Assembly (NCBI GenBank): GCA_945957495.1
Contig: CAMFLG010000014.1
Coordinates: 1 to 17,720, forward strand
Length of the DNA stretch: 17,720 nucleotides
Source of the DNA: an uncultured Pseudorhodobacter sp.
Lineage (GTDB): Bacteria; Pseudomonadota; Alphaproteobacteria; Rhodobacterales; Rhodobacteraceae
Reading direction: 5' to 3'
Part shown: positions 1 through 8,400 of the stretch, in pieces
Layout: every line of letters begins with the position of its first letter
Numbering within the stretch: the stretch's first letter is position 1
The notes under the pieces: model-generated
The model's database searches: none
Told to the model about the DNA's origin: nothing
The model's input: only the letters and a program-made list of their open reading frames with translations
Position numbers and translations under genes: made by a program

Positions 1-1
1 C

Positions 2-679
2 CGGGCCGGGCCACGGCCGGGTCGGGTAATCGCGGCGGTAAAACGCCTGATCTGCGCCGTCGATCAGGCCCATCGCGCGCCAGCGGCGGAAGGAGTTATG
101 CGCAAGCTGGGCGTTCACATAATCCGTCGCGGCGGGGCTGACGGGCAGGTTATAGCCTGCGATCCGGGCGGCCACCGGGGCAAAGAACGCGTCGGCGGCG
201 GAATAGGCGCCGCAGAGCCAAGTCTCTGATCCGGTTTGCTGTTTCGCCCAAGCCCAGAGGGTTTCAAGCCGGGCAAGGTCGGCCAGAACCGCGTCGGGTG
301 GGGCGCAATCCTGATAGCTGACGCGCAGGTTCATCGGGCAATGGTTGCGCAGCGCGGAAAATCCGGCGTGCATTTCGGCGGCCAGAACGCGGGCGATGGC
401 GCGGGCCTTGGGGTCTGCGGGCCAAATCCCGGCCTGCGGGTGGCGGGAGGCGAGTTCTTCGGCGATGGCGATGGTTTCTGGCACCACGACACCATCGGGC
501 GTGCGCATGGTGGGGGCGGTCTTGCCCGGGAAGAAGGATTTCAGAAGGGTGGGCAACTCGTCGGTGTAAAGCCGGGCGGTGTGCAGTTTCACCGGGATGC
601 CGAAAGCATCGAAAAGCAGCCAGCCGCGCAGGCTCCATGACGAATAGGCGCGGTCGCCGATGACGAGATCGTAGGTCAA
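2..679 (-). CDS. Glutathione S-transferase family protein (C-terminal end beyond the window)
   Basis: I translated this gene by hand from a TTG at 679-677; the frame stays open for 226 codons to the left edge. The start is supported by an AAGGAGA Shine-Dalgarno eight bases upstream and by protein homology beginning at once (TYDLVIGDRAYSSWSLRGW). The N-terminal thioredoxin-fold half shows the SSWSLR motif (residues 13-18), where a Ser or Tyr usually activates glutathione, a cis-proline candidate in KTAPTM (P56), and the glutathione gamma-glutamyl contact motif PETIAI (67-72). The C-terminal helical half contains GAYSAADAFFAPVAARI, the usual N-capping region. Family members are about 220-230 residues, so only the last few residues should be missing. 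It probably conjugates or reduces small electrophiles in the cytoplasm; the substrate cannot be read from the sequence. It is divergent from coaBC. Confidence 0.85.
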   Translation of the reverse strand, partial: MTYDLVIGDRAYSSWSLRGWLLFDAFGIPVKLHTARLYTDELPTLLKSFFPGKTAPTMRTPDGVVVPETIAIAEELASRHPQAGIWPADPKARAIARVLAAEMHAGFSALRNHCPMNLRVSYQDCAPPDAVLADLARLETLWAWAKQQTGSETWLCGAYSAADAFFAPVAARIAGYNLPVSPAATDYVNAQLAHNSFRRWRAMGLIDGADQAFYRRDYPTRPWPGP

Positions 680-754
680 GATGGTCTCCTTCTGGTTAGG
701 GGCAGGCTAGGGCGAAACGGGGCGTGATGGGAAGTTGCGATTTGTGCGGCATTG

Positions 755-771
755 CATCACCGGAAGTGATG
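755..771. promoter_or_regulatory. Inverted repeat CATCAC-N5-GTGATG between the divergent GST and coaBC genes
   Basis: In the 162-base divergent intergenic space, CATCAC at 755-760 and GTGATG at 766-771 form a perfect six-base inverted repeat with spacer CGGAA. It lies about 70 bases upstream of the coaBC start and 76 bases upstream of the GST start, a reasonable place for an operator that controls either gene. It could also be a small RNA hairpin in the coaBC leader. I could not assign convincing -35/-10 elements to either gene, and arms this short can arise by chance in DNA of this composition. Confidence 0.3.
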
Positions 772-841
772 GGTGGCAGGGGGTGTTGAGTTTGCTGGGC
801 GGCGCGCCTACACCTGTGGGGCAGCCCAAGCGGAGCCTGAC

Positions 842-2041
842 ATGCTGACGGACAAGCGGATTCTTCTGATCATCGGCGGCGGTATCGCCGCCTATAAGTC
901 GCTGCTGCTGATCCGGCTTTTGCGCGGCGCAGGGGCGGCAGTTACGCCGGTGTTGACCCACGCGGGGGCAGAGTTTGTGACGCCCTTGTCCGTATCGGCG
1001 CTGGCGGGCGAGAAGGTTTACACCGATCTGTTCGATCTGACCGATGAGGCAGAGATGGGGCATATTCAGCTAAGCCGGGTGGCCGATCTGATCGTGGTGG
1101 CCCCGGCGACGGCGGACCTCTTGGCAAAAATGGCGCAGGGGCGGGCGGATGATCTGGCCTCGACCCTGCTTTTGGCAACGGATACCGGGGTGCTGGTGGC
1201 CCCGGCGATGAATGTGCGGATGTGGGAACATGCGGCGACGCGGCGCAATGTGGCGCAACTGGCGGCGGACGGGGTGCGCTTTGTCGGGCCGGACGCGGGC
1301 GAGATGGCCTGTGGCGAATTCGGGCCGGGCCGGTTGGCCGAGCCGGAGGCGATTATGGCGGCGATCCGCGCGGCGCTGACCACTGGGCCGCTGGCGGGGC
1401 GGCACGTCATCGTGACCTCGGGCCCGACCCATGAGCCGATTGACCCGGTGCGCTACATCGCCAACCGATCCTCGGGGGCGCAAGGCACGGCAATTGCGGC
1501 GGCGTTGCGCGATCTGGGGGCGGATGTGACCTTTGTGACCGGGCCTGCGGCGGTGCCTGCGCCTGCGGGGGTGACGGTGGTGGCGGTGGAAACGGCTGCT
1601 GAGATGTTGGCAGCGGTGGAGGCAGCCTTGCCTGCGGATGCGGCGGTGATGGCGGCGGCGGTCGCGGATTGGCGGGTGGCCAATGCGGCGGGGTCCAAGA
1701 TGAAGAAAGACGGGTCGGGCAAGGCCCCGGCGCTGGAATTTGCCGAGAACCCGGATATTCTGGCGACGGTTTCCAAAGGCGATGCGCGGCCCCGGCTGGT
1801 GGTGGGTTTTGCCGCCGAAACCGATGATGTGGTGGCACATGCGACGGCGAAGCGGTTGCGCAAGGGCTGCGACTGGATCGTGGCCAATGATGTCTCACCC
1901 GCCACGGGGATCATGGGCGGGACCGAGAATGCGGTGACGGTGATCTCGGCGGACGGCGCGGAATCCTGGCCCCGGATGGGCAAGGATCAGGTTGCCCGGA
2001 AATTGGCCGAGCGGATTGCGGCGGCGCTGAAAAATTCTTGA
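842..2041 (+). CDS. coaBC: Bifunctional phosphopantothenoylcysteine decarboxylase / phosphopantothenate-cysteine ligase
   Basis: CoaBC (Dfp) carries out two consecutive steps of coenzyme A synthesis in the cytosol. The C-terminal CoaB half joins 4'-phosphopantothenate to cysteine using CTP, and the N-terminal FMN-dependent CoaC half decarboxylates the product to 4'-phosphopantetheine. CoaC hallmarks are IGGGIAAYK near the N terminus, the catalytic His in MGHIQLSR (H74), Asn in APAMNVRMW (N124) and Cys in ACGEFGPGR (C157). CoaB hallmarks are SGPTHEPIDPVRYIANRSSG (about 193-212), AAVADWR (about 272-278) and the lysine-rich KMKKDG (K286-K289). The protein is 399 residues, normal for the family. 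I chose the ATG at 842 because the homology begins there and GGAG lies a few bases upstream; the frame is open back to 773 but that extension looks non-native. The stop codon lies inside a hairpin. Confidence 0.97.
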   Translation: MLTDKRILLIIGGGIAAYKSLLLIRLLRGAGAAVTPVLTHAGAEFVTPLSVSALAGEKVYTDLFDLTDEAEMGHIQLSRVADLIVVAPATADLLAKMAQGRADDLASTLLLATDTGVLVAPAMNVRMWEHAATRRNVAQLAADGVRFVGPDAGEMACGEFGPGRLAEPEAIMAAIRAALTTGPLAGRHVIVTSGPTHEPIDPVRYIANRSSGAQGTAIAAALRDLGADVTFVTGPAAVPAPAGVTVVAVETAAEMLAAVEAALPADAAVMAAAVADWRVANAAGSKMKKDGSGKAPALEFAENPDILATVSKGDARPRLVVGFAAETDDVVAHATAKRLRKGCDWIVANDVSPATGIMGGTENAVTVISADGAESWPRMGKDQVARKLAERIAAALKNS

Positions 2042-2052
2042 AGCAAGAATTT
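2032..2052. terminator. AT-rich hairpin spanning the coaBC stop codon
   Basis: AAATTCTTG at 2032-2040 pairs perfectly with CAAGAATTT at 2044-2052, leaving a three-base loop (AAG). The coaBC stop codon TGA (2039-2041) sits at the top of the stem. Read on the minus strand the stem is followed directly by more T residues, so it resembles an intrinsic terminator for the convergent transglutaminase operon better than one for coaBC. It may act in both directions. Confidence 0.5.
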
Positions 2053-2055
2053 GGG

Positions 2056-2077
2056 CCGGAATTTTCGAAAATTCCGG
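2056..2077. repeat. Perfect 22-base palindrome in the convergent coaBC/transglutaminase gap
   Basis: CCGGAATTTT (2056-2065) is followed by CG and then its exact reverse complement AAAATTCCGG (2068-2077), so the whole 22-base stretch is self-complementary. It lies three bases after the preceding hairpin, in the 112-base gap between two convergent genes. A role as a transcript 3' end or RNA-stability element is likely. It could also be a copy of a dispersed intergenic palindrome: GAATTTTCGAAAATTC-type sequences are, from general familiarity, common between Rhodobacterales genes. No second copy was seen in this window. Confidence 0.6.
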
Positions 2078-2153
2078 GGCGCGGTGCGACAAGTGCCGTG
2101 CCAGTGACCGCGCGAAGACGCGTATTTGAGCCAAGGTGAAACGGCAGGGACAG

Positions 2154-3035
2154 TCAGCCTTCCACCGGGATCACGTCCACCGCCTGATGGCTTTCCTGCC
2201 CGCCAGAGATGCGCAGCGTGCCCTTGATCGGCACAACGTCGGAATAATCGCGACCGCGGGCGACGACGATGTGATCGGTGCCGGCCCCCTTGTCATTGGT
2301 GGGATCAAATTCGATCCAGCCCGCCCTGGGGCCACACCAGGCGCGCACCCAGGCGTGCATGGCATCAGCGCCCTCAAGCCTTGGCTTGCCGGGCGGTGGC
2401 AGGGTGCGCAGAAAGCCGCTGACATAGCCCGCCGGGATGCCAAGGCCGCGTAGGGCTGCGATCATGATATGCGAGAAATCCTGACAGACGCCGTGGCGGG
2501 CGGCGAACGCCTCGGCAATCGGGGTGTCAACAGTGGTGGCCTCGGGGTCAAAGCGCATGTGGCCGTGCAGGGCATGGCCGATGGTTTGCAGGATGTCGGC
2601 CAGAGTCATGTCGGGGCGGACCCGCGCACGGGCAAAGGCGGTGATTTCGGCGGTGGGGGGCACGCGCGGCGAGGCGGACAGGAAATGCAGCGGCGAGTCC
2701 GGGGCAAGGTTGTGGATTTGGGACAGGGCCACAGGCAGGTCGGCCAGACGCGTGGCATCGGCGGGGCTGGGCAGGGGTTCAAAGCGTTCGACCCGAGCCG
2801 AAAGCATCACGGCGATACCGCTGTGGGCACCGCGAAAGCTGAACTCGGTGATGGAATTACCGAAGAAATCGCTGCGGTCGGTGCGTTCCTCGGGCACAGG
2901 CGTGATGGTCAGTGCGCCTGAGATCAGACGTTGGTCGGCGTCATGCGACAGCGGCAACAGGCAGGCCAGATGCCGCCCGCCGGTTGCGGCGTTGGCATAG
3001 TCATAGTCGATGACAAGCTTGATGTCGTAAATCAC
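2154..3035 (-). CDS. Transglutaminase-like family protein (third gene of the amidoligase cassette)
   Basis: This 293-residue protein has a bacterial N-terminal transglutaminase extension (about 1-100, IYDIKLVIDYDYANAATGG...) followed by a transglutaminase-like core. The papain-type triad is visible as Cys184 in HGVCQDFSHI, His227 in MHAWVRAW and Asp244 in IEFDPTND. Such proteins are cysteine peptidases, amidases or acyl transferases rather than blood-type transglutaminases; the substrate is unknown. The start is a GTG at 3035, with AAGGG about nine bases upstream; homology begins immediately. It lies 12 bases downstream of the ATP-grasp/alpha-E gene on the same strand, so it is almost certainly co-transcribed. 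It lacks a signal peptide and is presumably cytoplasmic. The pairing with the ligase-type partners suggests it trims, transfers or removes a peptide group that they make. Confidence 0.9.
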   Translation of the reverse strand: MIYDIKLVIDYDYANAATGGRHLACLLPLSHDADQRLISGALTITPVPEERTDRSDFFGNSITEFSFRGAHSGIAVMLSARVERFEPLPSPADATRLADLPVALSQIHNLAPDSPLHFLSASPRVPPTAEITAFARARVRPDMTLADILQTIGHALHGHMRFDPEATTVDTPIAEAFAARHGVCQDFSHIMIAALRGLGIPAGYVSGFLRTLPPPGKPRLEGADAMHAWVRAWCGPRAGWIEFDPTNDKGAGTDHIVVARGRDYSDVVPIKGTLRISGGQESHQAVDVIPVEG

Positions 3036-3047
3036 CGCCCGGCGCCC

Positions 3048-5441
3048 TTAATTCATGAACGCGGCGTTCAGCGCGACCGAAAGGTTCAGGATGCGCTGAT
3101 GATGCCTGCGCAGGGCCTTGGTATCAAGGCTGTAGACGGTATGGGCGGCGAAGGTGTTGCGCAGCACGGCCACCTGCGCCTGAAACACCGCCAACTGCCC
3201 GGTGGGGTGATCGCGGCACAGATCGTTGACCCGGTGCGCGATCACGTCGAGGTGGAAGCGCACTGATCGTGGGTTGGATTCGTCCAGCCCCAGCAGGTCG
3301 ATCACGCTTTCGCGGCTGGTCAAGAGATCATAGCGCTGGCGGTGGACCATGATGCTGTCGCCAACCTCGATGGCCAGATCCAGCCCGCCTGCGGGCGCGG
3401 CAGGGTCGGTCACAGTCGCCAGAAGATCGGTCATCATCGCGGCGCGTTCCAGCGAGCGGCCGATGGTCAGGAATTGCCAGCCCGCGGCGCGGTACATGTT
3501 TTCATGCACCAGCCCGGAAAAGCCTGCGATCTTGCGCAACATCACACTCATCACCAAAGCGGCGTCGTTGCCAGCTTCGGCCTTTTGCGCGATGCGGTTC
3601 ATGGATTTCTGCATATCCTTCAGCGCGGCCCAGCCATCGACGCTGAAACGGTCGCGGATCTGGCTGGCGGAATAGACGGCAGAGGTCAGCGCATCGCGCA
3701 CGCCGCTGGGGAAGGGTTCGGCGGCATCGACGTTATAGGTGCGCAGCTGGGCACGGATGGTTTCCAGCAGCGGTTCGGACGCGGCTTCGTTCAGGCGGCT
3801 GTTATAGGCGCGTACCAGCCGCAACAGGTCTTCGGTGCGTTCGATATAGCGGCCCAGCCAGAACAGGTTATCGGCGGCGCGCGAGGGCAGCGGCCCCGGC
3901 TCGGCGCGCTGAAACGGGGTGCTGTGCTGGGCCAGCATGGTGACATATTCGGTGGGCCGGTCGGACACGATCCAGACATCGGCGACAGAGCCGCCGTTGC
4001 GCATGGAAATCGCCGTGGTGTCCGACCCTGCGCCGATGCGGGCAAAGCCGCCTGGCATGACCTGCCAGCCTTCGGGCGTGCGGGCAAGGAAGGCGCGCAG
4101 GGTCATCGGGCGGGGCACCAGCGCGCCGTCCTGATAGACCGGGGTGGTTGAAAGCTTGACCAGTTCCTGCCCGACAAGGCCGCTGGCCTGATCGGTCAGC
4201 CATGCGTGCAGATCGGCGTCATCGGTGCCGCGCATGACGCCGCCAATGGCATGGGCAGCACCGGTTTCGAACGGCATGCGGGTGGCCAGGGCCGGGCCGA
4301 TCATCATGCGATGCGCCTGCGCGCGGACATGCGCAAGCTCGGTTGCCTGACCGCACCACCATGTCGCGACATTGGGGATCTGCAGCGGTTTTCCGGTGAG
4401 GACTTGCGCGATTTTCGGCAAGAAGGCCATCAGGGCCTGGGTTTCCAGCACCCCCACACCCAGCGCGTTGACCATGGTGACATTGCCCTGCCGGACGGCA
4501 GACATCAGGCCGGGGGTGCCAAGTTGGCTGTCGCTGCGCAGTTCCAGCGGGTCGGACCAGATCCCATCCATCCGCCGCCACAGCACGTCAATCGGCGCAA
4601 AGCCTTCGACGGTGCGCACGCGGACATGGCCGTTTTCCACCGTCAGATCCTCGCCCGCCAGCAGGGTCATGCCCAGATAGCGCGCGATATAGGCCTGTTC
4701 GTAATAGGTGTCGGTCAGCGGGCCGGGGGTAAGGATGCCCAAGCGCGAGGCGGGGTCGATGCGCAGCCGTTCCAGCGCATCGCGGAATGACCGGAAGAAC
4801 CCGGCAAGGCGATGCACATTGGTGTGCCGGTAGAAATCGGCAAAAACCAACGAGGCGGCGACGCGGTTTTCCAGCGCAAAGCCGGCGCCAGAGGGGGCGT
4901 CGGTGCGATCTGACAACACCCACCAGCGGCCATCGGGGCCACGGCCGATTTCGAACCCGATGAAATGCAGGAAATGCCCGGACCGGGGTCGCACCCCCAC
5001 CATCGGGCGCAGCCATTCGGGGTTTTGTGCGATCAGGCTGGCGGGAAGGTGGCCCTCGGCGACAAGGCGGTTTTCGCCGTAGAGGTCGGCCACCACCTGT
5101 TCCAGCAGATCGGCACGCTGGATCAGCCCGGCAGAGATATCCGCCCATTCGCTGTCATGCAGGATGACGGGCACCGGGCTGAACGGCCAGTCGCGGGCGG
5201 CGCCGGTCTTGTCGGCGTAGTTGCGAAAGAACACGCCGGTATCGGCGAGGTGCTGGTCGCCGCGGGCGAAATCCTGCGCAATCTCGGCTTCGGTCAGGCC
5301 GGACATATGCGCGATCAACCCGGCCCAGGCCGGGCGCATGGCGCCGTTTGCGTCAACCAATTCGTCCGGCACGCCCGGCAAGGGGCGATACCGGGCGAAA
5401 AGCTGGGTATCGACCGGCTTTACTTTGACTTTGCGGGTCAT
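3048..5441 (-). CDS. Circularly permuted ATP-grasp / alpha-E domain fusion protein
   Basis: The protein has 797 residues. Residues about 70-500 match the circularly permuted type 2 ATP-grasp family (formerly DUF404/DUF407), with PEWLRPMVGVRPRSGHFLHF, GRWWVLSDRTDAPSGAGFAL (about 172-190), DVLWRRMDG, SDPLELRSDSQLGTPGL and QGNVTMVNALGVGVLE (about 318-333). Residues about 518-797 form an alpha-helical alpha-E domain (formerly DUF403) that opens with LPSRAADNLFWLGRYIERTE. ATP-grasp enzymes join a carboxylate to an amine through an acyl phosphate, so a peptide or amide ligase role is expected but unproven. In many genomes the two domains are separate genes; here they are fused. The upstream stop and this start share one base (TGATG), and no clear Shine-Dalgarno is present, so translation is probably coupled; a TTG one codon earlier is possible. 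Cytoplasmic; no membrane segments seen. Confidence 0.9.
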   Translation of the reverse strand: MTRKVKVKPVDTQLFARYRPLPGVPDELVDANGAMRPAWAGLIAHMSGLTEAEIAQDFARGDQHLADTGVFFRNYADKTGAARDWPFSPVPVILHDSEWADISAGLIQRADLLEQVVADLYGENRLVAEGHLPASLIAQNPEWLRPMVGVRPRSGHFLHFIGFEIGRGPDGRWWVLSDRTDAPSGAGFALENRVAASLVFADFYRHTNVHRLAGFFRSFRDALERLRIDPASRLGILTPGPLTDTYYEQAYIARYLGMTLLAGEDLTVENGHVRVRTVEGFAPIDVLWRRMDGIWSDPLELRSDSQLGTPGLMSAVRQGNVTMVNALGVGVLETQALMAFLPKIAQVLTGKPLQIPNVATWWCGQATELAHVRAQAHRMMIGPALATRMPFETGAAHAIGGVMRGTDDADLHAWLTDQASGLVGQELVKLSTTPVYQDGALVPRPMTLRAFLARTPEGWQVMPGGFARIGAGSDTTAISMRNGGSVADVWIVSDRPTEYVTMLAQHSTPFQRAEPGPLPSRAADNLFWLGRYIERTEDLLRLVRAYNSRLNEAASEPLLETIRAQLRTYNVDAAEPFPSGVRDALTSAVYSASQIRDRFSVDGWAALKDMQKSMNRIAQKAEAGNDAALVMSVMLRKIAGFSGLVHENMYRAAGWQFLTIGRSLERAAMMTDLLATVTDPAAPAGGLDLAIEVGDSIMVHRQRYDLLTSRESVIDLLGLDESNPRSVRFHLDVIAHRVNDLCRDHPTGQLAVFQAQVAVLRNTFAAHTVYSLDTKALRRHHQRILNLSVALNAAFMN

Positions 5442-8400
5442 CAAAGGCCGGGGGCGCGTCTTAGATCTAGGGTCATCGGGAATTCGGGGTGCGGGGTTTC
5501 GGGGACCGGTTCGTATGAACCCGCAGTATGACCGCGCGGTTCGAACCGGGCAAGACGCCGCGCCTCTGCCTCGTTGCTGTTGACCGGGAACGTGTCGTAA
5601 TTGCGCCCGCCGGGATGGGCGACGTGATAGGTGCAGCCCCCCAGCGCGCGACCTGTCCAGGTGTCATAGACATCAAAGGTCAGCGGCGCGTTGACCGGCA
5701 GAACCGGGTGCAAAGCCAAGGGCGGTTGCCACGCCTTGAAGCGCACGGCGGCGACGGTGGTTCCTGATGTGCCGGTGGGTTGCATCGGCATCCGGCGCTG
5801 GTTGCAGGTGACGGTATAGCGGCCCGGATCGGCGGCGGTCAGTTTCGCCTGCAGCCGTTCAACCGAACTGTCGGTATAGCGCACGGTGCCGCCAATGGCG
5901 CCGGTTTCGCCCATGACGTGCCACGGCTCGAGCGCTTGACGGATTTCCAGCGTGACGCCTTCAAAGGTGGCTTCACCGCAGAAGGGAAAGCGGAATTCGG
6001 CCTGCGCCTTGAACCAGTCGGGGTTGAGGTCAAAGCCGTGCTGGCGCAGATCGGCCAGCACACTCAGGAAATCTTCCCAGACGAAATGCGGCAGCATGAA
6101 ACGGTCTGCCAGCGTGGTGCCCCAGCGGGTGAGGTTGCCTTTGATCGGGTTGGCCCACATCCGTGCGATCAGGGCGCGGATCAGCAGTTGCTGGGCAAGC
6201 GACATGCGCGGGTTCGGCGGCATCTCGAACCCGCGGAATTCCACAAGACCAAGGCGGCCGGTGGGGCCGTCGGGGGAATAAAGCTTGTCGATGCAAATCT
6301 CGGCGCGGTGGGTGTTGCCGGTTACGTCAACCAACAGGTTGCGCAGCAGCCGGTCCACCAGCCACGGTGGCGGTGCCATGCCGCGATCGGGGTGCGGAAT
6401 TTGCGCCAGCGCGATTTCCAGTTCGTACAGCGCATCCATCCGGGCCTCGTCTATGCGCGGGGCCTGAGAGGTGGGGCCGATGAAAAGGCCTGAAAAGAGG
6501 TAGGACAGCGATGGATGGCGCTGCCAGTGCAGGATCAGGCTGGCCAGAAGATCGGGGCGGCGCAGGAAGGGGCTGTCATTCGGGGTGACGCCGCCGACAA
6601 CCACATGGTTGCCGCCGCCGGTGCCGGTGTGTTTGCCGTCGATCATGAATTTATCCGCACCCAGCCGCAACTGCCGCGCCTCTTCATAGACGGCTTCGGT
6701 GGTGGCGACGGTTTCGGCCCAGTTGTGCGAGGGGTGGATGTTCACCTCGATCACGCCCGGGTCGGGGGCGACGCGGATGACGTTCAGGCGCGGGTCGTGC
6801 GGCGGCGCGTAGCCTTCGATATGCACGGGCAGGCCCAGCGTTTTGGCGGCGGTTTCGGCGGCGGCGACCAGTTCAAGGTAATCTTCCACCCGCTCCACCG
6901 GCGGCATGAACACACAAAGCCGCCCATCGCGCGGTTCCACCGAAATCGCGGTGCGCACGGAACCGGCCACTTCGGAAATCACCTGTTCGCGGCGATCCTG
7001 CACCGCCTCTGACGCGGTGAAGGCGGGGCGTTCCTGCCGGTGCTGCGCCAAGACCTCGGGGGCAAAATCGGGCAACTCACCGCGATCATCGAAGGGGTCA
7101 GAGGGCAGGACATGCGGGTAATAGGCGGGCTTGATATAGGGCAATGACCCCAGCGGCAGGCGATAGCCCACGGGGCTGTCGCCGGGCACAAGGAACAGAT
7201 GGCCGCGCCGCAGTTTCCACTTTTCGGAAAGCCATGTCTGGCCCGCGCGCGACTGCCAGCGTTGCACGGGCAGCACAAAGCCGGAGGGTTCCGTCAGCCC
7301 ACGGCCAAAGACTCGGGCGATGCGGTTGCGTTCTTCCGGGTCTTTCAGGTGCGAGTTTTCTGGCGTCACGTTTTCCGGCAGATTGCCTTCCTTGACGATC
7401 CATTCCGCGGGGTCTTCAAAGGCGGGCACGACGTAATCGGCTGGAATGCCGAGGGTTTCCGCGATGGTCTGCAGCAGGGTGGTGGCCTGTTCGGGCGTGG
7501 CGCCGCTGGATACCTCTGGCGCGATCAGGTCAGGGTTGTGCCAGATCGGCTTGCCATCGCGGCGCCAGTAAAGGCTGAAGGTCCAACGCGGCAGGGTTTC
7601 GCCCGGATACCATTTGCCCTGACCGTAATGCAGGAACCCACCGGGGGCGAATTTGGCTTGCAGGCGGCGGATCAGCGCATCGGCATAAATGCGTTTGGTG
7701 GGGCCTACGGCGTCGGTGTTCCACTCGCCAGATTCGAAATCGTCGATAGAGACGAAGGTGGGCTCGCCGCCCATGGTCAGGCGCACGTCGCCTGCGGCCA
7801 ATGCCGCATCCACCTTGTGCCCCAGCGCGTTCAGATCGGCCCAAGCTGCATCTGAAAACGGCTTGGTGATGCGGGGATGTTCGGCGGTGCGCGTCACCGT
7901 CATCTCGAAATCGAACTCCACCTCGGCATAGCTGGCAAGGCCAGAGATCGGGGCGGCGTTGGAGTAATGCGGCGTGGCGGACAGCGGAATGTGGCTTTCG
8001 CCGGTCAAGAGGCCCGAGGTGGGGTCAAGCCCGATCCAGCCCGCGCCGGGCAGATAAACCTCGCACCAGGCGTGCAGGTCGGTGAAGTCATGCGCAGTAC
8101 CCGCAGGGCCGTCGATGGCGACAAGATCGGGTTTCAGTTGTATCAGATAGCCCGAGACAAAGCGCGCAGCAAAGCCCAGATGGCGCAGCGCGTTCACCAA
8201 AAGCCACGACGTATCGCGGCACGATCCCTTGGCCAGCCCAAGCGTTTCTTCGGGTGTCTGCACGCCGGGTTCCAGCCGGATGACATAGCCAACCTCTTGC
8301 GCCAATTGTGCATTCAGCCCGACGACGAAATCCACGGTGCGGCGCGGGGTGCGCGGCACCTTATCCAGAAAGGCCTGCAGCAACGGTCCGGCAGGATCAC

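Noticed and set aside
773..841. Upstream start for coaBC
   Set aside because: The 23 added residues precede the conserved N terminus, and a suitable ribosome-binding site lies just before the ATG at 842.
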